From the NCBI RefSeq assembly GCF_001613085.1, contig NZ_BDBR01000049.1, forward strand, positions 1 to 64,000: a DNA stretch of 64,000 bases, written 5' to 3'. Shown here piece after piece: positions 24,008 through 33,100 of the stretch. The DNA comes from Nocardia salmonicida NBRC 13393 (lineage in GTDB: Bacteria; Actinomycetota; Actinomycetes; Mycobacteriales; Mycobacteriaceae). Position 1 is the stretch's first letter, and every line of letters starts with the position of its first letter. Below the pieces are notes generated by a model. It was not told the DNA's origin, searched no databases, and was given only the letters and a program-made list of their open reading frames with translations. A program made the translations under genes and the position numbers.

Positions 24008-24205
24008 AATTACCCAAGCGTAGTCGTAGATCTCCCCGTCGGCAGGGGTGCGTTCGGTGGGCCCGATCACCGTAGAATCGCGGCGTTCGCTCGCGCAGCC
24101 AATCCGCTTCGCGCACACCGGTCTACACCCGGCGAGTCCGCTCGCCCCGACAGTCACCGCCCGCATCGCACGGGTGCCACGGCCTAGGAATTGAGGAACG
24201 TCGAA

Positions 24206-25096
24206 GTGGAACGCGCTCAGTCGACCCCGATCGCTACGACTCGCCGCGCCTACGCGCTGGTCGCCGGACTCGCCGTCGCGGCCCTGGTCACCGGCTGCGA
24301 CTCGGTGTCGGGTATCCCGGGAGATCCGGTCGAGGCGACCACTACGGCGTCCACCACGTCAGCCGCGCCGACGACCACGGCGACCCAGGCCATCGCACCC
24401 GGCGAACCGGCGCCGAACAGTCCACTCCCCGCCGATGCACCGCAGGTCGGCACCGTGGCGGGCCATGCCGATGCCGTCACCGCTGTGCGCCGCTGGGCGG
24501 CCGACCTACAAAACGGCACGGTGAAGGAGCTCCAGGACAACTGCTGGACCATTCCCCCGGCTACCGTCGCCGAGATGTACGCCGACCCGCAGTCGGTGCT
24601 GGCCGCGCTCGCCGCGCCGGGCGCCGCGACCGCCGACACCGTGACCTGGCGTAACCGAACCACCACCGTCACCGTCGACCGTGAGTCCGTCGCGTCCGGC
24701 TATGCCTGCGGCAGGGTGTCCGCGGCGGGCGTCGAGCCCGGTTACGACGACGCGGACGCGCGCCACACCGTTCGCCGTTACCTCGCTCGCGCCACCGGCA
24801 AACCACTCGACGCGGCCGACATCGAAGCAGATCATCCACTGACCTGCAAGGCCTCTCCCGCCAATTGGGATCCCGAGGGCACCGGCAACCCCACAGCAGC
24901 CCCCTTGGCAGGCGACTCGGGCAAAGTAGGCAATGTCACCTCCTTCACCGGCGAGGAGCTACGATCCGACCAGGTTCGTGGCGACTACCTGGCAGTTCAC
25001 GTCCCTGTGACCACCTCTCCCGGAGGCACGCGGACACGCACTTTCACCGTTGTCGCGACCGCTGAGGGCTATTGCATCGGTGACGTAACGATTTAG
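24206..25096 (+). CDS. Predicted lipoprotein of unknown function
   Basis: This ~296-residue protein has an N-terminal signal sequence ending in the lipobox LVTGC. A Thr/Ser/Ala/Pro-rich linker (about residues 45-85) leads to a globular region with two conserved-looking cysteine pairs (DNCW, GYACGR, LTCKA, GYCIGD). The GTG at 24206 is preferred because GAGGAA lies seven bases upstream. It is divergent from the PlsC gene and upstream of the MBL-Rieske gene. I do not recognise the domain. Probably anchored in the outer face of the membrane. Confidence 0.75.
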   Translation: MERAQSTPIATTRRAYALVAGLAVAALVTGCDSVSGIPGDPVEATTTASTTSAAPTTTATQAIAPGEPAPNSPLPADAPQVGTVAGHADAVTAVRRWAADLQNGTVKELQDNCWTIPPATVAEMYADPQSVLAALAAPGAATADTVTWRNRTTTVTVDRESVASGYACGRVSAAGVEPGYDDADARHTVRRYLARATGKPLDAADIEADHPLTCKASPANWDPEGTGNPTAAPLAGDSGKVGNVTSFTGEELRSDQVRGDYLAVHVPVTTSPGGTRTRTFTVVATAEGYCIGDVTI

Positions 25097-25197
25097 CCAC
25101 TACCCTGGTTGGCTGGTACGCCGAAGCAATCAGGGGGCCTGAGGCGGTAGCTCGCCATTGATCCGGCGAATCAGATCCTGGTAGGAGGAAACAGCTC

Positions 25198-26733
25198 GTG
25201 CAGATCACCAGTGTCGGACATGCCGGCTTCCATATCCGAACCGAGGCCGGGACGATCCTGTGCGATCCCTGGGTCAACCCCGCGTACTTCGCGTCGTGGT
25301 TCCCGTTCCCGGACAACTCTCAGCTCGACTGGGAGTCCCTCGGCGATGTCGACTATCTCTACGTCTCGCACCTGCACCGCGACCACTTCGACGCCGCGCA
25401 CCTGGCGAAGTACGTGAACAAGGACGCGACGATTCTGCTGCCCGACTACCCGGTGCTCGACCTGCGCCGTGAGCTCGAGGCGCTGGGATTCACCAAGTTC
25501 TTCGAGACCGAGGACTCGGTCAAGCACACGATCACCGGGCCGAAGGGCTCCGTCGACATCATGATCGTGGCGTTGCGCGCGCCCGCCGACGGCCCGATCG
25601 GCGACTCCGGCATTCTCATCTCCGACGGTGAGACCACCTGTTTCAACATGAACGACGCCCGTCCGGTGGATATGGACGTCATCCACGACGCGTTCGGCGA
25701 CATCGACATCCACCTGCTGCAGTACTCGGGTGCGATCTGGTACCCGGCGGTGTACGACATCCCGGCTCGGACCAAGGCCAACTTCGGCAAGCAGAAGCGT
25801 CAGCGCGGGATGGATCGCGCGCGCTCATACATCGAGCAGGTCGGCGCGACCTGGGTGGTGCCGTCGGCCGGTCCGCCGGTGTTCCTCGACTCCGAGCTGC
25901 GCTATCTCAACGACGATCGCGGCGACGAGGGCAACATCTTCCCCGATCAGATCGTGTTCCTCGATCAGATGAGCATCCACGGCAACCCCGGCGGGATCCT
26001 GATGATCCCCGGTTCGGTCGCCGATGTGCGTGGCAAGGAACTCGACCTCGCGCACCCGTTCGACCCGGATCGGATCTACGGCGACAAGGCCGCCTACATC
26101 GAGGAGATGGCACAGCGTTTCGCGCCGGTGCTGGCCGCGGAGAAGGCGACGTGGGAGACCGGCGAGGGTTCGCTGCTCGAGCCGCTGCGCGAGCTGTTCG
26201 AACCGATCATGAAGCAGAGCGCGCTGATCAGCGACGGCATCGGCTACCCCGTCGGCCTGGTGATCGGCGAGGAGACCATCGTTCTGGACTTCCCGCATCG
26301 CACCGTGCGCGCGCCGCTGGAAGGCGAGGGCCGCTACCGCTACGGCTTCCGCATCGCCCCGGAACTGGTGCGCACCGTGCTGCGCGACAACGAGCCGGAC
26401 TGGGTGAACACGATCTTCCTGTCCACCCGCTTCCAGGCGTGGCGCATCGGCGGCTACAACGAGTTCCTCTACACCTTCTTCAAGTGCCTCACCGACGAGC
26501 GGATCGCCTACGCCGACGGCTGGTTCTCCGAGGCGCACGACGACTCCGCCGTCACCGAACTCGACGGCTGGGAAGTCCAGCGCCGCTGCCCCCACCTCAA
26601 GGCCGACCTCTCCAAATTCGGTGTGGTGGAAGGCAACAACCTCACCTGCAACCTGCACGGCTGGCAATGGGATCTGGAGTCGGGACGCTGCAAGACATCG
26701 AAGGGTCACGAGCTGCGCTCGCGCAAGCTCTGA
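25198..26733 (+). CDS. Metallo-beta-lactamase-fold hydrolase with C-terminal Rieske [2Fe-2S] domain
   Basis: This 511-residue protein starts at a GTG after TAGGAGG. The N-terminal MBL domain (residues 1-250) resembles UlaG-type hydrolases: ITSVGHAGFHI, then VSHLHRDHFDAAH supplying HxHxDH. The C-terminal Rieske domain (about residues 450-511) has RRCPHLKADL and LTCNLHGWQWDL, so both CxH and CxxH ligand pairs are present. The layout corresponds to M. tuberculosis Rv3818 as I recall it. Rieske plus MBL also occur in CMP-Neu5Ac hydroxylase, but there in reverse order. The reaction is unknown. Confidence 0.88.
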   Translation: MQITSVGHAGFHIRTEAGTILCDPWVNPAYFASWFPFPDNSQLDWESLGDVDYLYVSHLHRDHFDAAHLAKYVNKDATILLPDYPVLDLRRELEALGFTKFFETEDSVKHTITGPKGSVDIMIVALRAPADGPIGDSGILISDGETTCFNMNDARPVDMDVIHDAFGDIDIHLLQYSGAIWYPAVYDIPARTKANFGKQKRQRGMDRARSYIEQVGATWVVPSAGPPVFLDSELRYLNDDRGDEGNIFPDQIVFLDQMSIHGNPGGILMIPGSVADVRGKELDLAHPFDPDRIYGDKAAYIEEMAQRFAPVLAAEKATWETGEGSLLEPLRELFEPIMKQSALISDGIGYPVGLVIGEETIVLDFPHRTVRAPLEGEGRYRYGFRIAPELVRTVLRDNEPDWVNTIFLSTRFQAWRIGGYNEFLYTFFKCLTDERIAYADGWFSEAHDDSAVTELDGWEVQRRCPHLKADLSKFGVVEGNNLTCNLHGWQWDLESGRCKTSKGHELRSRKL

Positions 26734-26807
26734 ACCTTGAACCGGGGACGGCGTCCGAGGTAGTTTGAGTTTGTTCGGCTCATTCTCTACCCGACCAGGG
26801 AGCGACG

Positions 26808-28184
26808 ATGACCGGCACACGAGTATCGACCTTGCTCGAAGCGATCCGCGGTGAGGTGATCACCGCGGACTCACCCGGCTACGACCAGGCGCGCTCGGTG
26901 TACAACGCGATGATCGACCGCCGACCCCTCGCGATCGTCCGCGCGGTCGACGTCGCCGACGTGCGGACCACCGTCGACGCCGCCCGCGAAAGCGGACTCG
27001 ACCTCGCCATCCGCGCCGGCGCCCACAGTGTCCCGGGGTTCGGCACCGTCGACGACGGCATCGTCTTGGATCTGAGCGCCATGAAGGGCATCCGCATCGA
27101 TCCCGAACGGCGGACGGCCCGCGTACAGGGCGGCTGCGACTGGGGCGACTTCGACCATGCCGCGCACTCCTTCGGGCTTGCCACCACCGGCGGCATCATC
27201 TCGACCACCGGCGTCACCGGCCTGACCCTCGGCGGCGGCATCGGCTATCTCGCCCGTGCCTACGGTCTGTCCATCGACAACCTCCGGTCCGCCGATGTGG
27301 TGCTGGCCGACGGATCCTTCGTGACCGCGAACGCGACCGAGCACCCCGATCTGAACTGGGCGCTGCGTGGCGGCGGCGGTAACTTCGGTGTGGTCACCGA
27401 AATGGAGTTCGACCTGCATCCGGTGGACACGATCTACGGCGGACCCATGTTCTTCGAGCTCGACGTCGCCGAAGAACTGTTGCGGACCTACCGCGACTGG
27501 ATCGCCGCGGCACCACGCGCGATGGGCGCCTTTCCCGGCTTTCAGATCGCGCCGCCGCTGCCGTTCATCCCCCCGGAACGCGTCGGCGAGCCGTTCGTAC
27601 TCCTGGTGTCCTGCTTCAACGGCGCCGACGAAGACGCCGAAGCACTGCTCGCGGACTTGCGGGCGGTCGCGACACCGGTGGCCGAGCACGTCGGCCGGAT
27701 GCCCTACCCGGCCCTCAACAGCGCCTTCGACGGGCTGTTGCCCCCTGGCCTGCAGCACTACTGGAAGGCGGCGTTCCAACCCGAACTCACCGACGGCGCC
27801 CTCGCCGCCCACCTCGAGTTCGGCCCTCGCGTGCCCGCCGTGCAGTCCACCATGCACCTCTACCCGATCGACGGCGCCGTGCAGGATGTCGCGGTGGACG
27901 ACACCGCGTTCGCGTACCGCACCGCGAATTTCGCCCCCGTGATCGCCGGTATGTGGCCGGATCCGGCCGACAACGAAGCCAACATCAAGTGGGTGCGCGA
28001 CTACCACTCCGCGCTCGAGCCCCACACCGCCGACGGCGGCTACATCAACTTCATGGCCTCCGACGACCAGGGCCGCGTCCGCGCCAACTACGGCCCCCAC
28101 TTCGATCGTCTGGCCGGCGTCAAGAAGACCTACGACCCGACCAATCTGTTCCACCTGAACCAGAACATCGCCCCGGCGCAGTAG
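26808..28184 (+). CDS. FAD-binding oxidoreductase, BBE/PCMH family
   Basis: This 458-residue flavoenzyme has an FAD_binding_4 domain (residues ~35-175) containing RAGAHSVPGFG, whose histidine is the usual 8-alpha covalent FAD attachment. GLTLGGGIGYLARAYG follows. The C-terminus has YDPTNLFHLNQNI, the berberine-bridge (BBE) signature. The cysteine of bicovalent members is not seen near GLTLGGG, so a single covalent link is expected. It sits 74 bases after the MBL-Rieske gene and converges with the Gfo/Idh/MocA gene. The substrate is not predictable. Confidence 0.87.
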   Translation: MTGTRVSTLLEAIRGEVITADSPGYDQARSVYNAMIDRRPLAIVRAVDVADVRTTVDAARESGLDLAIRAGAHSVPGFGTVDDGIVLDLSAMKGIRIDPERRTARVQGGCDWGDFDHAAHSFGLATTGGIISTTGVTGLTLGGGIGYLARAYGLSIDNLRSADVVLADGSFVTANATEHPDLNWALRGGGGNFGVVTEMEFDLHPVDTIYGGPMFFELDVAEELLRTYRDWIAAAPRAMGAFPGFQIAPPLPFIPPERVGEPFVLLVSCFNGADEDAEALLADLRAVATPVAEHVGRMPYPALNSAFDGLLPPGLQHYWKAAFQPELTDGALAAHLEFGPRVPAVQSTMHLYPIDGAVQDVAVDDTAFAYRTANFAPVIAGMWPDPADNEANIKWVRDYHSALEPHTADGGYINFMASDDQGRVRANYGPHFDRLAGVKKTYDPTNLFHLNQNIAPAQ

Positions 28185-28197
28185 TCGCCGGATACCT

Positions 28198-29247
28198 TCA
28201 CGAAGTGAGATCGGCGGGTTCCGCTACGTGGCGGGCGTATTCGAGGATGCGCAGGGTTTCCACGGCGTCGCGGGGGTCGACCGGGACCGGAGCTCCGTCG
28301 AGCAGCGCGGCGGCCATTCCCGCGTAGAAGGCGGGGTAGTCGCCGGGGAGAGTGGGGATCGGGCGAAGATCCTCGCCCGCGCCGAAGGTGCCCCACTTTT
28401 CGGATGCGACTGTGCCCCAGGGCTTTCCGTCGCCCGGGCGGCGGCCTGCGCGCAGTTCGTCTTCCTGGGGGTCGAGGCCGGACACGGTGTAGCCGTTGGC
28501 GGATCCGAGCACGCGCAGTCGCGGGCCCAGTTGCGGCGCAACGGCGCTCATCCACAATTGCGACCGGGTGCCGTTGGCATGGGTGAGGGCGATGAAGGCG
28601 TCGTCATCGGCTTTGACGTCAGGGCGGCGGCGATCGAGCTCGGCGTAGACCTCGACCACCGGGCCGAACAGCGTCAGCGCCTGGTCGACCAGGTGACTGC
28701 CGAGATCGAACAGGATGCCCGCGCCGTCCTCGGCATCGCCGACTTCGCGCCAACCACCCTTGGGAACCGGCCGCCACCGTTCGAACCTGGACTCGAACCG
28801 CCGGACCTCACCCAATTCACCGGCATCCATCAGCGCACGCACGGTCAGAAAATCGTTGTCCCAGCGACGATTCTGGAAAACACTCAGCGGCAGATCGGCC
28901 CGCGCCGCAGCGTCGACCACTTCCTCGGCATCGGCCGCGGTCACCGCGAACGGCTTGTCCACCACCACCGGCAACCCGGCGGCCAGCGCCTGCAACGCCA
29001 GCGGCGCGTGCGAGCGATTCGGCGTGGCGATCACCGCGAGATCGACGTCCTCGTCCTCGACGAACATCTCCTGCGCCGACTTCCACACCCGCACCCCCGG
29101 ATGCTCGGCCCGCGCCTGTGCGGCCCGCTCCTCCGAGGAGGTCACTACGGCAGCTACCCGCATTCGCGGATCGGCGGCGATGAGCGGCGCGTGGAACACC
29201 GACCCGGCCAAGCCGTATCCGACTACCGCTACTCCGAGCTGGTCCAT
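28198..29247 (-). CDS. Gfo/Idh/MocA-family NAD(P)-dependent oxidoreductase
   Basis: This 349-residue dehydrogenase has an N-terminal Rossmann fold (VAVVGYGLAGSVFHAP), the family EKP-like motif as VVVDKPFAVT near residue 98, and the catalytic GSHLVDQALTLFG segment. It acts on sugars, inositols or related polyols in the cytoplasm. It is the last gene of a leftward series and lies 57 bases downstream of the pseudokinase, so it may be co-transcribed with the kinase cluster. Substrate unknown. Confidence 0.88.
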   Translation of the reverse strand: MDQLGVAVVGYGLAGSVFHAPLIAADPRMRVAAVVTSSEERAAQARAEHPGVRVWKSAQEMFVEDEDVDLAVIATPNRSHAPLALQALAAGLPVVVDKPFAVTAADAEEVVDAAARADLPLSVFQNRRWDNDFLTVRALMDAGELGEVRRFESRFERWRPVPKGGWREVGDAEDGAGILFDLGSHLVDQALTLFGPVVEVYAELDRRRPDVKADDDAFIALTHANGTRSQLWMSAVAPQLGPRLRVLGSANGYTVSGLDPQEDELRAGRRPGDGKPWGTVASEKWGTFGAGEDLRPIPTLPGDYPAFYAGMAAALLDGAPVPVDPRDAVETLRILEYARHVAEPADLTS

Positions 29248-29304
29248 GGCTGCCCTTTCGTGGTGGTCTGCGAAATCGCAGTATTCACCGTAGCCGGGCC
29301 TGAC

Positions 29305-31221
29305 TCAGCGCTCGGGCAGTTTCCCGACCGCCTGTCGTAGGAGGGACGAGGCGATCGCGCACATCTCGTCGCGGATTTCCTCGTTTCCGTGTACCGAGAC
29401 CTCGATGGTCTCCTTGCCGGCATCCGGCATCAGGAACGCGCGGGAGCAGATGGCCTTCGAACCGCCCTTGCCGAGATGCATCTGGACCCCGTCGACCGTG
29501 ACGATCTCCAGATCCTTGCCCGTAGTGCTCGTACTGGTGCTGACAAGCTCCAGGGTGACTCGCACGCGCGCGTCCCACTGGCAGGTGTGCGCGTCGGCGA
29601 TCGTGGGCTCGGGTGGCAGGACACCGATCTTCTCGGCGACGGCGTCGCGGTCGAGCAGCGCGCACGGTTCCAGCAGGGCCAGCGAGGACTCCCTGCCCTC
29701 GGCGCGCGGCGCGGTCGTCAATGAACGGGCGAGGTTGGCCGCGATGTAGTCGAGACCCGCGCATTCCTTCACCCCGGACGGATTGCTGAGGACGATGACA
29801 ATGCCGGATTCGTGCTCGGCGCCTGGGCTCGCGATGGCCCGCGTACAAGATGCCGCGCTGCCATCGATGATCGGAACCCCCTCTACCACCGTCTTATTGG
29901 GTGTCAGGTATTCGTCCTCCTTCCCCAGATGCAGGTAGAAGGCGTAGCGGTTGGAACTGGCGGTACACCCCCAGCTCGGGGACGGACTCAGCTCCCAGGT
30001 ATCCGCGGCCAGTGGTGTCGGCGCGACCGGCACCGAGTCGCCGAGGGCCGAGGTCAGCCAGGGGCAGGCATCGATCTGCCGCAACTGCGCCAGGGTCAGC
30101 CCGGCCACCGGTCCCGGCTCACTTTCTTCGCGTGTCGCGATGTAGGTGATCCCGACGAGCGCCACGAGCAGTGCTGCCAGTCCACCTGCCAGGCCACTCC
30201 GGGCTCTCGGACTCGCCGCGCTCCAACGAAGACGCCCGGATTCCAGTACACGCCTGCCGTATTCGACGCTCGCACGACCTGATTCGACCATGACCACCGA
30301 AAAAGGCCGTCCAGGTATGGGTTCCGGTGCGGAAATCGCAGGCAGTGCGGCGAGCAGCGCCGAGATCTCGTGCTGCTGGCGCCCGATGTCATCGAGAACG
30401 GGGGCAGGCCATGGTGGCGGACCGCTCGGCTGGGCGCCGAGGTAGGCGAGGATTTGCCCTGGAGTGGGGCGGGCTGCCGGATCCTTGCGCAGACACGCGG
30501 CCAGCATCTCGAACAGCGGCTCTGGCACCCGGCTCAGATCGGGTTCGCGCTGGGCGATGTTGAACAGCGTGTACGGCACCGATGGTGCGGCGAACGGTGC
30601 GACGCCGGAGGCCGCGAAAGCGAGGACAGAACCGAGGGAGAACACGTCCGAAGCCGGCGTCAGCTCATACCCGAGCGATTGTTCCGGTGACAGGAAGTCC
30701 GGCGTGCCCATGGCCGTCGCGGTGGCGGTTCCGGCGGCCGGGGTGATACCGACTTCACCGAGACGGCCACTGTCCCGAGCCAGCAGCACCGTGTCGGCAC
30801 GGATGCGCTGATGCACGAGGCCTGCGGCATGCACGGTCCGCAACGCCGAGGCCAGGGCGGCGGCCAGGGCGCGAACGGCAGGCACAGGCAGTGGCCCGTG
30901 TTCGGCTACAGCGGTGTCGAGGCGCACGCCTGGAACGAATGCCGATGCCAACCAAGGCTTCTCAGCATCGGCGTCGACGTCGATCACCGTGGTGTTGGCG
31001 GATCCGGACACACGCATCGCGGCAATCGCGCTGTGCCGCATCCTGATCCGGAACTCGGGCTCGTCGAGAAGTTCCGGTAGCGCCTGTCGCACGACGACCA
31101 AAGAGTCATCGGGGCCGGTGGCGAGCACGGACCGGAATCCGGCCGCGGACTCGAGTGTGCCGAGCACCCGGTAGCGGCCGATGGTGGGTGGATCGCTGGG
31201 ACCGGGCGGATGGATCGTCAT
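29305..31221 (-). CDS. Receptor-type pseudokinase with DUF3558-like extracellular modules
   Basis: This 638-residue protein has the same layout as its two neighbours: a Ser/Thr kinase fold (about 17-262), a single helix (343-362) and an extracellular part with Cys-bearing repeats (DACPWLTSALG; EPCALLDRDA). The kinase core lacks the key residues. The ATP-binding Lys is Arg (VVVRQ, Arg45), the glycine loop is ESAAGFRS, HRD is HQR (137-139), and DFG is EVG (156-158). The alpha-C Glu region (RHSAIAA) has no acidic residue. PEQ and DVFSLGS remain, so the fold is probably intact. The ATG overlaps the upstream kinase stop (ATGA). Likely a catalytically inactive sensor or scaffold. Confidence 0.88.
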   Translation of the reverse strand: MTIHPPGPSDPPTIGRYRVLGTLESAAGFRSVLATGPDDSLVVVRQALPELLDEPEFRIRMRHSAIAAMRVSGSANTTVIDVDADAEKPWLASAFVPGVRLDTAVAEHGPLPVPAVRALAAALASALRTVHAAGLVHQRIRADTVLLARDSGRLGEVGITPAAGTATATAMGTPDFLSPEQSLGYELTPASDVFSLGSVLAFAASGVAPFAAPSVPYTLFNIAQREPDLSRVPEPLFEMLAACLRKDPAARPTPGQILAYLGAQPSGPPPWPAPVLDDIGRQQHEISALLAALPAISAPEPIPGRPFSVVMVESGRASVEYGRRVLESGRLRWSAASPRARSGLAGGLAALLVALVGITYIATREESEPGPVAGLTLAQLRQIDACPWLTSALGDSVPVAPTPLAADTWELSPSPSWGCTASSNRYAFYLHLGKEDEYLTPNKTVVEGVPIIDGSAASCTRAIASPGAEHESGIVIVLSNPSGVKECAGLDYIAANLARSLTTAPRAEGRESSLALLEPCALLDRDAVAEKIGVLPPEPTIADAHTCQWDARVRVTLELVSTSTSTTGKDLEIVTVDGVQMHLGKGGSKAICSRAFLMPDAGKETIEVSVHGNEEIRDEMCAIASSLLRQAVGKLPER

Positions 31222-33083
31222 GATGGGGGCAACTTCTCGAGTACGGGTTCGAACAAATCGGCGACGGTCTCGCAGTTACCGTCGGCCTGCGGGGTGTTCG
31301 GGTAGTACGAGGCCCGCAGTTGCTCGGCCTGATCGTCCTTGGTCGGCATCACCATGAGGACAAAAGTGCAGTATGTGGGACCGCTGCCGTCGAGATAGAC
31401 CGTGTGCTCCCCGATCGTGCGTGTCGGCCGGGCCTTTCGGCTCGTGACATTGTCCGGCCGGATGGTCTCGGTGACGTCGACTGTGAAAAGGCCGTTGGCA
31501 CCGGTCATCGCGCAGCCGTGGGGAGTCGATGAGCGCACGAGGTCACCGAGCGACGAACGAGTTGCCGTGAGGTCGATCAGCGAGCACAGGTCGAGCGACA
31601 GCAGCGAGCCCTGCGGGTGGGTCCGCAGCGGCGGATTGACCGACAGCCGCCGGACCACCGCCGCGAGTGCGCGTTCGGACTCCGGGCAGAGGTCCCCCGC
31701 GGGCGGAAAGGTGCTCGCACTCATCTTCAGCACCATCGGCAAACCGCTCTGCGTCACCACCATCCGGTCACAGGAGGCGGACTCCTTGTGACGTCCGAAC
31801 ACCGGCATCCAATTGATGGTGCTACCCATCGGCTGTTTGTCGTCACGCACATCGGCGACACTCTCGCTGGTATCCAGGCCGAAAGACATCGTGCGACCGG
31901 CCTGATCGCGATACCCGACAGTGCAGCCGCCGAAGGCGTTCGGGACTACTTCACTTGTCGCCGTTCCAAGTTCACCGAGCACCGACGGATCCAGCAGCGC
32001 GCAGATGTCGAGCCGGCGGGATTCGTCGTCGGTCAGTGCCAGGGGCGGATCGTCCATCGCCACCGCGTTGCCCTCGACGCCGACGCCCCAGAATGCGATA
32101 GCGGACAACACCAGTGCCGACACCGCCGCAGCGACGGGAACCAGTCGCGACCACTTCGGCTTCGGCTGTTCAGGCGCGATCGACGCTGCGGCAGCAGCGG
32201 TTCCGTCAGCCCAGCGACCCGCCTCGGCCTGGCAGTCGGCGATGCGTCTGCGGATCCTGACCGGCCAGACGGGTTCGGCGTCGATCCGGCTCGCCGCGTC
32301 GAGCAACTGGTCGGGGGTCGGTCGCGCCGACGGGTCCTTGGCGAGGCAGGCATCGACCAGCGCGCGGATCTGCTCCGGAATTCCGGTGGTATCCGGAGAG
32401 TTGTAGAGCACGTTGTAGAGGACCTGCGGGGTGGAGGCCGCGTCGAACGGGCTCGCGCCGGTGGCCGCCATCGCGAGGACCGCACCGACGGCGAAAACAT
32501 CGGAAGCCGGTGTGAGCGGCCGGCATTCGGCCTGTTCGGGTGACATGTACGCGGGCGAGCCGATCACCGCGCCGGTGGCGGTGAGGTTGACGTCGTCCTC
32601 GAGCGCCCTGGCGATGCCGAAGTCGATCACGCGTGGACCGTCGTTGGTGAGCAGGATGTTGCTCGGCTTGAGGTCGCGATGCACCAGGCCGGTGCGGTGG
32701 ATCTCGAGCAGCGCCATGGCCAAACCGGTGGCCAGGAGTTTCAGCCCGTTCAGGTTGAGGCGGCCGAACTCGCCGATCATGTCCTGCAAGCCGGGACCCG
32801 CGATGTATTCCGAAGCCAGCCATGGTGTTTCGGACTCCGCGTCGTGGTCGACCACGCCCGCGGTGTAAGCGCCGGTGACCTGTTGTGAGGCCAACACCTC
32901 CCGCCGGAACCTGGCACGGAACTCCGGATTGCCGGTGAACTGGCGGTGGATCTGCTTCACCGCGACCAACCGGCCGTCCTGGCCCTGGCCGAGCAGCACC
33001 TGTCCCATGCCACCCCGGCCGATCACGGCGAGCAGGCGATAGCGGCCCAGCTGTTCGGGATCCTGCGAATTCAGCGGTTTCAT
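31218..33083 (-). CDS. Receptor Ser/Thr protein kinase (PknB-like) with extracellular sensor
   Basis: This 621-residue active-looking Hanks kinase has the Gly loop IGRGGMGQV, VAVKQI (Lys43), HRDLKPSN (135-142), DFGIA (154-158) and SPAYMSPEQ. A transmembrane helix lies at about 314-334. The ~285-residue outer part has two repeats beginning DICALLDP and DLCSLIDL, like DUF3558 modules, with paired cysteines. The ATG at 33083 is chosen for GGGAGG seven bases upstream; a longer frame exists. It lies between the DUF7373 lipoprotein gene and the pseudokinase gene, in one operon. Confidence 0.9.
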   Translation of the reverse strand: MKPLNSQDPEQLGRYRLLAVIGRGGMGQVLLGQGQDGRLVAVKQIHRQFTGNPEFRARFRREVLASQQVTGAYTAGVVDHDAESETPWLASEYIAGPGLQDMIGEFGRLNLNGLKLLATGLAMALLEIHRTGLVHRDLKPSNILLTNDGPRVIDFGIARALEDDVNLTATGAVIGSPAYMSPEQAECRPLTPASDVFAVGAVLAMAATGASPFDAASTPQVLYNVLYNSPDTTGIPEQIRALVDACLAKDPSARPTPDQLLDAASRIDAEPVWPVRIRRRIADCQAEAGRWADGTAAAAASIAPEQPKPKWSRLVPVAAAVSALVLSAIAFWGVGVEGNAVAMDDPPLALTDDESRRLDICALLDPSVLGELGTATSEVVPNAFGGCTVGYRDQAGRTMSFGLDTSESVADVRDDKQPMGSTINWMPVFGRHKESASCDRMVVTQSGLPMVLKMSASTFPPAGDLCPESERALAAVVRRLSVNPPLRTHPQGSLLSLDLCSLIDLTATRSSLGDLVRSSTPHGCAMTGANGLFTVDVTETIRPDNVTSRKARPTRTIGEHTVYLDGSGPTYCTFVLMVMPTKDDQAEQLRASYYPNTPQADGNCETVADLFEPVLEKLPPS

Positions 33084-33100
33084 CGCCGCGCCTCCCGTGT

